From contig JAHRCV010000003.1 in NCBI GenBank assembly GCA_019083985.1, positions 310,001 through 374,000 of the forward strand: a DNA stretch of 64,000 nt. The letters run 5' to 3'. The first letter of the stretch is position 1. Every line of letters starts with the position of its first letter. The stretch is from Rhizobiales bacterium TNE-4. Lineage in GTDB: Bacteria > Pseudomonadota > Alphaproteobacteria > Rhizobiales > Beijerinckiaceae. The translations under genes and the position numbers were made by a program. Of the stretch, positions 52,910 to 61,022 are shown piece by piece. Under the pieces are notes generated by a model. The model searched no databases, was not told where the DNA came from, and worked only from the letters and a program-made list of their open reading frames with translations.

Positions 52910-53814
52910 ACGCGCCGCGTAAGACCCGCGTTGACGTGAATGGTTGGATCGTCCTCGACAAGCCGTTGGGCATGACGTCGACGCATGCGGTCTCCGCGGT
53001 GCGCCGTTTGCTCAATGCCAAAAAGGCAGGCCATGCCGGCACGCTTGATCCCTTGGCCTCCGGCATTCTGCCGCTCGCCTTTGGTGAAGCCACAAAGACC
53101 GTGCCTTATGTCGTTGATGGCGAGAAGGCGTATACGTTCACTGTCGATTTCGGTTCTGAAACCGATACGGATGACAGCGAAGGCCGCGTCACCGAGACGA
53201 GCGCGCGTCGGCCTGAACAATCTGAGCTCGAAGAAGTGCTCCCGCGTTTCGAAGGCGTGATCGAACAGGTGCCGCCGCGTTTTTCTGCCATCAAGATTGG
53301 CGGCGAACGCGCTTACGATCTCGCCCGCGAAGGCGAAGCGATCGAGATGAAATCGCGTCAGGTCGAAATTTATTCGCTCAAGCTTGTTGCGTTCTCACCC
53401 GAGCGCGCGACGCTGGCGGCTGAATGCGGCAAGGGCACTTATGTCCGCGCCATCGCACGCGATATCGGTCGGATGCTCGGCTGTTATGGCCATGTCACGG
53501 CTTTGCGCCGCACGCGGGTCGGCCCGTTCACGCTCGCCGATGCGACGCCGTGGAGCGCCATGGCCGATCAGCCTGAAGCGGCTGCCGCTGCTGTGCTGCC
53601 CGTCGAGGCGGGCCTTTCTGAGCTTGAATGCGTGGTGATGAACCGTGACTCGGCGATGCGGCTGCGCCGCGGCCAAAGCGTGATCCTACGCGGGCGTGAT
53701 GCCCCGCCTGAGGGCGAGCTCATCTATGCCACCTGTGCCGGCGTCCCCGTCGCGGTCGGCATGGTTGAGCGCGGCGAGTTCGTGCCCGTGCGCGTCTTCA
53801 ACCTCGCGATTTAA
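52906..53814 (+). CDS. truB: tRNA pseudouridine-55 synthase TruB
   Basis: This enzyme makes pseudouridine 55 in the T-loop of all elongator tRNAs. It has 302 residues. The catalytic aspartate is D48 in AGHAGTLDPLASGILP, and the opening GWIVLDKPLGMTSTHAV is diagnostic. The motif GKGTYVRAIARDIG is near residues 174-187. A Met-Gly-Val-type PUA-like C-terminus is present. In most relatives rpsO follows at once; here a toxin-antitoxin pair lies in between. Confidence 0.95.
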   Translation: MNAPRKTRVDVNGWIVLDKPLGMTSTHAVSAVRRLLNAKKAGHAGTLDPLASGILPLAFGEATKTVPYVVDGEKAYTFTVDFGSETDTDDSEGRVTETSARRPEQSELEEVLPRFEGVIEQVPPRFSAIKIGGERAYDLAREGEAIEMKSRQVEIYSLKLVAFSPERATLAAECGKGTYVRAIARDIGRMLGCYGHVTALRRTRVGPFTLADATPWSAMADQPEAAAAAVLPVEAGLSELECVVMNRDSAMRLRRGQSVILRGRDAPPEGELIYATCAGVPVAVGMVERGEFVPVRVFNLAI

Positions 53815-53816
53815 AG

Positions 53817-53857
53817 TTGACGTAACGGCGCTTTCATAGATACAAACTGTATCTATG
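53817..53857 (+). promoter_or_regulatory. vapBC promoter with inverted-repeat operator
   Basis: TTGACG at 53817 is followed after 16-17 bp by GATACA/ATACAA, a weak -10. A perfect inverted repeat follows: CATAGATACA at 53835-53844 and TGTATCTATG at 53848-53857, separated by AAC. It covers the -10 element and ends exactly on the antitoxin ATG. This is the standard layout for autoregulation by a VapB-VapC complex. Confidence 0.7.
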
Positions 53858-54115
53858 AACAAGCAGTCCCTTCCTCCTAGATATGCCAAGCTCTTCAAGC
53901 ATGGCGGCAGCCAGGCCGTTCGGCTGCCCAAGGAGTTCCGGATGCCCGGGACGGAAGTGACAATCCGTCCAATGGGACGGGGTGTGCTGATTGAGCCGAA
54001 AGAGTTTGATCCGACGATGTGGTTGGCTGAGTTGCGGGCCCATCAAGATCCCATGTTTATGGAAGACGGGCGCCAACAGCCTGAAAACCCTGATGAAAAG
54101 TCGATTTTTGACTGA
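53855..54115 (+). CDS. vapB: VapB-type antitoxin (AbrB/SpoVT fold)
   Basis: This is an 86-residue protein with an N-terminal AbrB-like swapped-hairpin domain (YAKLFKHGGSQAVRLPKEFRMPG, residues about 10-32) that would bind the operator overlapping its own start codon. The C-terminal acidic part (QDPMFMEDGRQQPENPDE) probably binds and neutralises VapC. Its TGA overlaps the ATG of the toxin gene (54115), a normal TA arrangement. Confidence 0.88.
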   Translation: MNKQSLPPRYAKLFKHGGSQAVRLPKEFRMPGTEVTIRPMGRGVLIEPKEFDPTMWLAELRAHQDPMFMEDGRQQPENPDEKSIFD

Positions 54116-54522
54116 TGTTTTGCCTTGATACGAACATTGCCATCACGCTGTTGCGGGGAGGACGGCCGGATGTCGAAGAACGCTTTGTTGATGCCTGCCA
54201 AAAGGGCCCGATCGGCCTATCGTCCATCGCTCTGATGGAGCTGCAATTTGGCGTTCAGCGTGCAAAGCACCGGGCGCGGGCGAAGGCGGCGCTAGACCAG
54301 CTAATGGCAGCCCCTTTTGATCTCTTGTCATTCACGGCAGACGATGCGGCCTGTGCCGCTCAAGCAAAAGCCGACCTCGCTGAAAAAGGACTGTCGATTG
54401 GTCCTTACGATATTCTGATCGCGGCGCAGGCCATCACGCGGCGGTTAACCCTCGTCACCAACAACACCCGCGAGTTTTCTCGCATCCCGGGTCTGAAGCT
54501 GGCCGATTGGCTCACCCTCTAG
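54115..54522 (+). CDS. vapC: VapC-type PIN-domain toxin
   Basis: This is a 135-residue PIN-domain ribonuclease. The acidic metal-binding residues are visible: Asp in FCLDTNIAI (residue 5), Glu in ALMELQFGV (about 42) and Asp in [11 protein letters not shown] (about 99); [12 protein letters not shown] near the end holds the conserved Asn/Glu. VapC toxins cut tRNA or rRNA. It overlaps its antitoxin by one base. The target cannot be predicted. Confidence 0.9.
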   Translation: MFCLDTNIAITLLRGGRPDVEERFVDACQKGPIGLSSIALMELQFGVQRAKHRARAKAALDQLMAAPFDLLSFTADDAACAAQAKADLAEKGLSIGPYDILIAAQAITRRLTLVTNNTREFSRIPGLKLADWLTL

Positions 54523-54646
54523 CTTTTCCGGCCTTTTCGTGTATGAAGACGGCGCACGCGACAGGTCTCGGCCTGCCGCGCTATCGACCTTGCTGGACGA
54601 CATCCCGGCAGGGCCGCCTCTCCCTCCAACAGATAAGGAGCACCCG

Positions 54647-54916
54647 ATGTCGATTACGGCTGAGCGCAAGCAGGCGCTGATCAAGGAATACGCCACCAAA
54701 GCGGGCGATACCGGTTCCCCGGAAGTCCAGGTGGCAATCCTGACCGAGCGCATCACCAACCTCACCGAACACTTCAAGACGCACGCCAAGGACAACCATT
54801 CCCGCCGCGGCCTCCTGAAGCTCGTGTCCCAGCGCCGTTCGCTTCTCGATTATGTGAAGCGTCAGGATGTGGGCCGCTACAAGACGCTGATCGAGCGCCT
54901 CGGCATCCGCCGCTAA
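54647..54916 (+). CDS. rpsO: Small ribosomal subunit protein uS15
   Basis: This 89-residue protein binds the central domain of 16S rRNA. It opens [16 protein letters not shown] and ends IERLGIRR. The open frame runs 36 codons further upstream, but the ribosome-binding site AAGGAG and the family length fix this start. In E. coli uS15 represses its own mRNA through a structured leader; the 124-bp leader after vapC could serve the same role. Confidence 0.96.
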   Translation: MSITAERKQALIKEYATKAGDTGSPEVQVAILTERITNLTEHFKTHAKDNHSRRGLLKLVSQRRSLLDYVKRQDVGRYKTLIERLGIRR

Positions 54917-54930
54917 GCAAGGTCATTGAA

Positions 54931-54957
54931 GGCGGGCCATGGCCCGCCTTTTCCCTT
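54931..54957 (+). terminator. Terminator/attenuator between rpsO and pnp
   Basis: A perfect 8-bp GC stem (GGCGGGCC with GGCCCGCC, 2-base gap) is followed by TTTTCCCTTT. A second small hairpin follows at 54959-54976 (GGGCC with GGCCC). About 165 bp remain before pnp. Confidence 0.75.
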
Positions 54958-55142
54958 TGGGCCGGCAAGACGGCCCTTGTCTTATCCGGAACGGGAATGG
55001 ACCCGTCCGGTTACCCCGCCGGGGCCTGCGGATCATGGCAGGATTGCCGGGGGCTTTCAGCAGCGTGGCCTGCTCTCCCAAGGAAGCCCCTCGTCGTCTT
55101 GCTCATGGCGCAGGTTCTGGCCTCTCGAAGGACTGAACACCC

Positions 55143-57290
55143 ATGTTCGATACCCAACGCGTTGAACTCGTGTGGGCGGGGCGCAAGCTCACGCTCGAAA
55201 CCGGCCGCATTGCTCGTCAGGCTGATGGCGCTGTGCTTGCCACCTATGGTGAAACCACCGTGCTCGCCACCGTTGTTTCGGCGAAAGAACCGAAGGCCGG
55301 CGTCGATTTCTTCCCGCTCACCGTCAATTATCAGGAAAAGACCTTCGCGGCCGGCCGTATTCCCGGCGGTTATTTCAAGCGCGAAGGCCGTCCGTCAGAA
55401 AAAGAGACGCTTGTCTCCCGCCTGATCGACCGTCCGATCCGTCCGCTCTTTGTCGATGGCTACAAGAACGACACGCAAGTTGTCGTCACGGTGCTGTCGC
55501 ATGATCTTGAAAACGATCCCGATGTGGTCGCCATGGTGGCTGCCTCGGCTGCACTCACGCTCTCGGGCGTGCCCTTTATGGGCCCGGTTGGTGCAGCGCG
55601 TGTTGGCTATGTGAACGGCCAATTCAAGCTCAATCCGACAATCGCCGAAATGGCTGCATCCGATCTCGACCTCGTTGTCGCTGGTACAGCCGACGCGGTT
55701 CTGATGGTGGAATCGGAAGCGAAGGAATTGGCGGAAGACGTGATGCTCGGCGCCGTCATGCACGGTCATAAGGGCTTCCAGCCGGTCATCGACGCGATCA
55801 TCAAGCTTGCCGAAGTCGCTGCGAAAGATCCGCGCGATTTCACGACGCCGGATTATTCCGAGCTCGAAGCCAAGATCCTCGCGCTTGTGGAAAGCGATCT
55901 GCGCGTTGCGTATTCGACGCCGCAGAAGAAAGAGCGTCAGGACAAGGTCGCTGCCGCAAAGCAGAAAGTGCTGGCCACGCTGTCAGGCGAAGGCGTCGAA
56001 AATCCGCTCGCACCCCTTCTCGTCGCTTCGGTCTTCAAGGAAGTCGAAGCCAAGATCGTGCGTTGGAACATTCTCGACACGGGTCGCCGCATCGATGGTC
56101 GTGATCTCGTGACAGTGCGTCCGATCGTGTCGGAAGTCGGCATCCTGCCGCGTACGCATGGTTCGGCCCTCTTCACGCGCGGCGAAACGCAGGCGCTTGT
56201 AGTGGCGACGCTCGGCACGGGCGATGATGAGCAATTCATCGACGCGCTCGAAGGCACCTACAAGGAAACCTTCCTGCTGCATTATAACTTCCCGCCCTAC
56301 AGCGTCGGTGAAACCGGCCGCATGGGTTCGCCGGGCCGCCGCGAAATCGGTCACGGCAAGCTCGCTTGGCGCGCTGTGCGTCCGATGTTGCCGCCGCATC
56401 ACGAATTCCCCTACACGATCCGTCTCGTTTCCGAGATCACGGAATCGAATGGTTCGTCGTCGATGGCGACCGTGTGCGGCTCTTCGCTCGCTCTCATGGA
56501 TGCAGGCGTGCCGCTGAAGTCGCCCGTCGCGGGCATTGCGATGGGTCTCATCCTTGAAGGTGATCGCTACGCCGTTCTCTCCGACATTCTCGGCGACGAA
56601 GATCACCTCGGCGATATGGACTTCAAAGTGGCCGGTACCGCCAACGGCGTGACCTCGCTGCAGATGGACATCAAGATCGCGGGCATCACCGAAGAAATCA
56701 TGCGCGTTGCCCTCAATCAGGCCAAGGGCGGCCGTTTGCACATTCTTGGTGAAATGGCGAAGGCACTCACCGGTGCTCGTCAGGAACTCGGCCAATACGC
56801 ACCGCGCATCGAGACGATCAAGATCCCGGTCGATAAGATCCGTGAAGTCATCGGGACTGGTGGCAAGGTCATTCGTGAAATCGTCGAAAAGACGGGCGCG
56901 AAGATCAACATTGAAGATGACGGCACAGTGAAGATTGCATCGTCAGACGGTGCGTCGATCACGGCGGCGATCAATTGGATCAAGTCGATCGCATCCGAGC
57001 CTGAAATCGGCGTCATCTATGATGGCACGGTCGTCAAGACGACGGATTTCGGCGCCTTCGTGAACTTCTTCGGTGCGAAGGATGGTCTCGTCCATATTTC
57101 GCAGCTCGCGCCGCAGCGCGTGCAGAAGGTCACTGACGTCGTCAAGGAAGGCGACAAGGTCAAGGTGAAGCTCCTCGGCTTCGACGATCGCGGCAAGGTT
57201 CGCCTGTCGATGAAGGTCGTCGACCAGACCACGGGCGAAGACCTTGAAGGCAAGCCGACGGCCGAAGAAGTGGCCGAAGCCAGCGAGTAA
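55143..57290 (+). CDS. pnp: Polyribonucleotide nucleotidyltransferase (PNPase)
   Basis: This phosphorolytic 3'-to-5' exoribonuclease is part of the RNA degradosome in many bacteria. It has 715 residues: two RNase PH domains ([15 protein letters not shown] opening; the second with [17 protein letters not shown]), a KH domain (about 555-615, [20 protein letters not shown]) and an S1 domain (about 620-690, [26 protein letters not shown]). In E. coli pnp is autoregulated through a leader hairpin cut by RNase III; the two hairpins upstream of this gene could work similarly. Confidence 0.97.
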   Translation: MFDTQRVELVWAGRKLTLETGRIARQADGAVLATYGETTVLATVVSAKEPKAGVDFFPLTVNYQEKTFAAGRIPGGYFKREGRPSEKETLVSRLIDRPIRPLFVDGYKNDTQVVVTVLSHDLENDPDVVAMVAASAALTLSGVPFMGPVGAARVGYVNGQFKLNPTIAEMAASDLDLVVAGTADAVLMVESEAKELAEDVMLGAVMHGHKGFQPVIDAIIKLAEVAAKDPRDFTTPDYSELEAKILALVESDLRVAYSTPQKKERQDKVAAAKQKVLATLSGEGVENPLAPLLVASVFKEVEAKIVRWNILDTGRRIDGRDLVTVRPIVSEVGILPRTHGSALFTRGETQALVVATLGTGDDEQFIDALEGTYKETFLLHYNFPPYSVGETGRMGSPGRREIGHGKLAWRAVRPMLPPHHEFPYTIRLVSEITESNGSSSMATVCGSSLALMDAGVPLKSPVAGIAMGLILEGDRYAVLSDILGDEDHLGDMDFKVAGTANGVTSLQMDIKIAGITEEIMRVALNQAKGGRLHILGEMAKALTGARQELGQYAPRIETIKIPVDKIREVIGTGGKVIREIVEKTGAKINIEDDGTVKIASSDGASITAAINWIKSIASEPEIGVIYDGTVVKTTDFGAFVNFFGAKDGLVHISQLAPQRVQKVTDVVKEGDKVKVKLLGFDDRGKVRLSMKVVDQTTGEDLEGKPTAEEVAEASE

Positions 57291-57314
57291 TTGACGCCTC
57301 GGTAATGAGATTGG

Positions 57315-57347
57315 AAAAGGCGGCCTTTGGGCCGCCTTTTCTATTTT
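57315..57347 (+). terminator. Terminator after pnp
   Basis: A perfect 10-bp stem (AAAAGGCGGC with GCCGCCTTTT, 6-base loop) is followed by CTATTTT, 24 bp after the pnp stop. It ends the long operon. Confidence 0.88.
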
Positions 57348-57496
57348 GAGTTGATTTTATTCCGCTTCATCAATCATCTCGTGTATTTGGTCGCGTGCTA
57401 TTGCACTTTCTTTACGTTGATCGTGAAGATGTGTTGCGCCATCGACAGACTTCCGGCTTTGATAGAAACATTGCGCAATCATTTGGAATTCAGCCG

Positions 57497-58012
57497 ATGA
57501 TTTTTGGTGGCATATTCAAAATCTGGTTTGGTGGTAAAAGCAAAGCCCGCCGCATCGCTATCTTGCGAACGAAACTTGAAAGCCAAGATTCGGAAGATGA
57601 TAATCTGCCCGCACCAGATGAGCCAGCCGTTGACCAGGGCGATCCAACGCGGTCGAGACTGTCTGTGCTTGCCTTTGATCGGAATGGTGATGGCGCCATT
57701 GATCCCAACAGTGAATTATCGTTGTTGCAGGATGCAAGCGGTGCGACCAGCAATTTCGATGCGCTGAAAAGCTTTGATGCCAACAGTGATAACTATTTCG
57801 ATATCGACGATCCGCAATTCCAGAAATGCGGGATCTGGTTGGATGCCAACCAAGATGGCCAATTTCAAGACGGTGAATTTAGAATGCTCGACCAGCTGGG
57901 CGTGAAGTCCATTGATCTCGCTAAGGGTCTCACCGATGGTGCTGTATCCTTCATGCGACTTGATGGGTCAGAGGGCCTTTTGAAATTGGCCCCATCATCC
58001 GCAACGTCTTGA
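57497..58012 (+). CDS. Small RTX-type/EF-hand-like calcium-binding protein
   Basis: This 171-residue protein (if started at the ATG giving MIFGGIFKIWFGG; a GTG 34 codons earlier at 57395 is also open, and neither has a clear ribosome-binding site) carries three Asp-rich loops. They are FDRNGDGAIDPNSEL, FDANSDNYFDIDDP and LDANQDGQFQDGEF. Together with DQLGVKSIDL they match the calcium-binding module repeatedly found near the end of large RTX exoproteins. No signal peptide or membrane segment is clear, and the C-terminus is Ser/Ala. It lies in a short accessory patch, with base use less GC-rich than pnp. It could be a stand-alone protein or a fragment of a lost RTX protein. Confidence 0.62.
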   Translation: MIFGGIFKIWFGGKSKARRIAILRTKLESQDSEDDNLPAPDEPAVDQGDPTRSRLSVLAFDRNGDGAIDPNSELSLLQDASGATSNFDALKSFDANSDNYFDIDDPQFQKCGIWLDANQDGQFQDGEFRMLDQLGVKSIDLAKGLTDGAVSFMRLDGSEGLLKLAPSSATS

Positions 58013-58028
58013 ACCATGAGCAAGGAAA

Positions 58029-58083
58029 CCCCAGAGCCTTGCGGCTCAGGGGTCCACGGTCCCGCCGGGAGACAGCGGGATTT
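58029..58083 (+). terminator. Two hairpins after the RTX-type gene
   Basis: The first has arms CCCC-A-GAGCC and GGCTC-A-GGGG with a TTGC loop. The second, TCCCGC with GCGGGA, is followed by TTT. Either or both may end transcripts from the calcium-binding gene or, in reverse, from the pseudogene. Confidence 0.5.
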
Positions 58084-58106
58084 CGGAGCGAGAGGGGAGA
58101 GATCGC

Positions 58107-58486
58107 TCAGAAAACGAAGTCGTGAGCCATCAACAAGGCCTTGTTCACATTTTGCAGCGTAATCACCTCGCCATTGTCGGCCGTGATGATCGTGCTCGTG
58201 CCATTGGCAACGGCATGCGACAAAACCGCATCGAGCGATGTTAATCCAAGATCCCGTGCGTCGCCCCTGCCGCCAGCGGCCAGATGAGCGATGAAATACA
58301 CCGGGACCTTCAGCCTCTCCGGCTTGGCCAATGAGCGCATCTGCCTGTGATCAAAATACAAAGTGATGCAGTCTTCCAAGCTGAGCCGAGTGTCTCCGGT
58401 AAAGTATTTCCATTGAATTCATCCCCGAAAGTCAGCGTCATATTTGTCCGAGGAGCAGAAGCAGTCGTGGTGTAGAGCGTCGACAT
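58107..58486 (-). pseudogene. Remnant of a GH16 glycanase with RTX-type C-terminus (ExsH/ExoK-like)
   Basis: On the minus strand an ATG at 58486 opens MSTLYTTTASAPRTNMTL followed by TFGDEFNGNTLPE, which looks like the start of a family 16 glycoside hydrolase. About 40 codons on, the homology jumps to a different frame: CITLYFDHRQ, KVPVYFIAHLAAGG and DARD (codons within 58107-58379) match the C-terminal third of GH16 enzymes (YFDG..., P-Y-L-ANLAVGG). The last part, GTSTIITADNGEVITLQNV and ending AHDFVF, matches the end of RTX proteins secreted by type I systems. The central 100 or more residues with the catalytic ExDxxE motif are absent, and there is a frameshift at the join. I therefore read it as an internally deleted, non-functional gene. 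The 90-codon downstream frame could still be translated from a TTG. Confidence 0.6.
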
Positions 58487-58764
58487 AGTATTTGTCCCAA
58501 GGCCTCACCGTTTTTCTTGGTGAAGCAGTCCGTATGAATGGCGTGAGAGAGATAAAATCTATTTGATGACCTTACGAAAGTACAGTTTTCGATGCTTTTC
58601 GAAGGAATTACGCCGCACCAATACTTCTTTTACGCAAGTAACACTTCGTTACAATGAGCCACTTTTGCAGCGTCAGCGTTGCGGGAGACGAAAGTCCATT
58701 GGACGGCACCTTGCGCAGGGTGCACATTTTCAAAGCTCCCCCGCATGGCCCTGAGGAAGCTTCC

Positions 58765-59505
58765 GTGCTCACCGCGCTCATCTCGGATATTCATGCGAAC
58801 CGCGAAGCGCTGGCCGCTGTGCTCAGCCATATCCGGTCGACCGGGGCTGATCGCATTGCCGTGCTGGGCGATATCGTCGGCTATGGCGCCGATCCCGCCT
58901 ATTGCATTGATGCGGTCCGCCAGCTCGAGGCTGAAGGCGCCATTGTCCTCAAAGGCAATCATGATGAGGCGGCGGCCGGTGCCGACAACGATATGTCAGG
59001 CACCGCGCAGGCCGCGATTGCTTGGACGCGTGAACGGATCCGCCCCGAAGAGAAGGCATGGCTTGCAGGTCTCCCCCTGTCCTGCGCGGAGCCGGATGTA
59101 CTGCTCGTCCATGCCAATGGCTGGCACCCGCAAGGGTGGGGCTATATTCGCACCGCGCAGGAAGCCGAACGGTCGATGCGGCGGACTGCGCAGCGGCTCA
59201 CCTTTTGCGGCCACACCCACCAGCCCTCCGTGTTTCATATGTCGGCCAACCGGCCTGCCTCCTTGTTTGTACCAGTCACAGGCGTTGCGATCCCGTTGAT
59301 TGAGACACGTCAATGGCTCGCCATTACGCCTGCAGTAGGTCAACCACGGGATGGCAATCGCGCGGCCGGTTACGTCCTGTTCGATGATGTGCGCCGTGAG
59401 ATCATGTATCAGCGCGTGCCTTATGATTGCGAGACAGCTTCACGCAAAATACTCGCTGCGGGACTGCCTGCGTCTCTCGCCGAGCGCTTGCTGAAAGGAC
59501 AGTAA
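58765..59505 (+). CDS. Metallophosphoesterase (calcineurin-like)
   Basis: This is a cytoplasmic phosphoesterase of 246 residues (starting from a GTG preceded by GAGGAAG at 6 bases; an ATG 37 codons earlier at 58654 is open but has no site). The full metal-binding set is present: SDIHAN near 6-11, LGDIVGYG near 34-41, KGNHDEA near 62-68, HANGW near 117-121 and CGHTHQPSVF near 152-161. It is closest to the YfcE/bacterial phosphodiesterase or protein-phosphatase-like group (Metallophos_2). It ends two bases before the start of the kinase-UspA gene, so it may be the opposing phosphatase of that kinase; this is inference. Confidence 0.85.
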   Translation: MLTALISDIHANREALAAVLSHIRSTGADRIAVLGDIVGYGADPAYCIDAVRQLEAEGAIVLKGNHDEAAAGADNDMSGTAQAAIAWTRERIRPEEKAWLAGLPLSCAEPDVLLVHANGWHPQGWGYIRTAQEAERSMRRTAQRLTFCGHTHQPSVFHMSANRPASLFVPVTGVAIPLIETRQWLAITPAVGQPRDGNRAAGYVLFDDVRREIMYQRVPYDCETASRKILAAGLPASLAERLLKGQ

Positions 59506-59507
59506 GA

Positions 59508-60917
59508 ATGCCAGCGATACGTCCCGTCGAGGGATTGGAGCTTGACGGCTTCGTTTTCGAAAAGCGTTTGCATCAGGGTGGTATGGGTTCGCTCTGGCGC
59601 GCACGGAACGCTGTAACGGGTGAACCGCTTGTCATCAAAATCCCGTTCCTTGGCGACGGCGAAGATGCTTCGACGATTGTCGGTTTTGAGGTCGAACAGA
59701 TGATCATGCCGCGGCTGACTGGCCCGCATGTGCCTCGCTTTGCTGGGCTTGGCGATTTCAATCGCCTACCTTACATCGCCATGGAATTGATCGACGGCAC
59801 GCCACTTCCGGATAGACAGAGTGGCACTTGGCCGATTGATACGATTGTGTCGACTGGCATCAAAGTCGCAAAAGCGTTGCAGGATCTGCATCGTCAGCAC
59901 GTCATCCATCTCGATCTCAAGCCGGCCAATTTGATGCGTCGCGCTCATGGCGACATCGTCTTCATTGATTTTGGCCTCTCGCGTCATCTCCAATTACCCG
60001 ATTTGCTTGCTGAGGAATCGGATGTACCCATGGGCTCGGCGCCCTACATGGCCCCTGAACAGGTGCTTGGCCGTCGGACCGATCCGCGCAGCGATGTTTT
60101 TGCGGTCGGTGTCATTCTCTATGAATGGCTGACGGGCGAGTATCCGTTCGGCAACCCAAAAGGGCAGGGCGGCTTGCGCCAACGCCTCTGGTCCGACCCC
60201 GTGCCACCGCGCACTTTACGGCCCGATTGTCCGCCTTGGCTTCAGGAAGTGATCCTGCGCTGCCTTAGTGTTGATCCTGAGCGGCGCTATCCGTCGGCTG
60301 CGCAGCTCTGCTTTGCGCTCCAACATCCTGATCAGATTAAACTGACAGAGCTGGCTGAAAAAACCGAACGTGATGGCTTGGGCACACGTGTGGCGCGTTT
60401 CTTCAAATCACGTACGGCGGACTTGCCATCACTCGTTGAAAAGCCACTCGTCGATACAGCGCCTATCGTGATGATTGCGGTCGATCTTGCACAAGGCGTT
60501 GACGAATTGGCCGCGACTTTGCGGATGCAGGCGGGGTTGATTTTGACAACCCAACCCGACGCTCGGATCGCCTTTGTGACCGTTCTCAAAACGGCTCTGC
60601 TCTCAGTTGAAAATGATGATCTTCGCGATGGGCACAATGCCTATGTTCAACGTTTGATCGAGTTGAAAGATTGGGCGCGCCCCTTGGTCAGCCGAGACGA
60701 GGTCGTGTCCTATCACGTCCTCGAAGCTGTCGATGCGGCAGCCGCCTTGATCGATTATGCCCGCCACAACACAGTCGATCACATCGTGCTAGGCGCGCGG
60801 GGCTCTTCAACGGTCAGGCGTTATCTTGGCAGTGTGTCATCGCAAGTTGTCGCGCAAGCACCCTGCACAGTCACGGTGGTTCGACTCAAGCAAAGGGCTG
60901 AAGATGAAGCTGCCTGA
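59508..60917 (+). CDS. Ser/Thr protein kinase fused to a universal stress (UspA) domain
   Basis: This is a 469-residue soluble protein starting at the ATG after AAGGAC, two bases past the phosphoesterase stop. The kinase domain (about 11-300) has the glycine loop LHQGGMGSLW (21-30), Lys44 in LVIKIPF, the catalytic loop HLDLKPAN (134-141, with D136), DFG at 154-156 and MAPE at 181-184, so it should be active. The C-terminal part (about 335-465) is a UspA domain ending GARGSSTVRRYLGSVSSQV and CTVTVVRL, with the nucleotide-binding G-x2-G-x9-G-S pattern intact or nearly so. No transmembrane segment is present, unlike PknB-type kinases. The family is annotated as bifunctional Ser/Thr kinase/universal stress protein. 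Substrates are unknown. Confidence 0.92.
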   Translation: MPAIRPVEGLELDGFVFEKRLHQGGMGSLWRARNAVTGEPLVIKIPFLGDGEDASTIVGFEVEQMIMPRLTGPHVPRFAGLGDFNRLPYIAMELIDGTPLPDRQSGTWPIDTIVSTGIKVAKALQDLHRQHVIHLDLKPANLMRRAHGDIVFIDFGLSRHLQLPDLLAEESDVPMGSAPYMAPEQVLGRRTDPRSDVFAVGVILYEWLTGEYPFGNPKGQGGLRQRLWSDPVPPRTLRPDCPPWLQEVILRCLSVDPERRYPSAAQLCFALQHPDQIKLTELAEKTERDGLGTRVARFFKSRTADLPSLVEKPLVDTAPIVMIAVDLAQGVDELAATLRMQAGLILTTQPDARIAFVTVLKTALLSVENDDLRDGHNAYVQRLIELKDWARPLVSRDEVVSYHVLEAVDAAAALIDYARHNTVDHIVLGARGSSTVRRYLGSVSSQVVAQAPCTVTVVRLKQRAEDEAA

Positions 60918-61022
60918 GTTCGCGCACCATTCCTCAATTTGCGCTGCGTGACTGGAATCGCTTTTGATTGGAAAGGCGATGTATTGCCATTAGAATAGTG
61001 CAAGCTCCGGCCTGGATCACGC

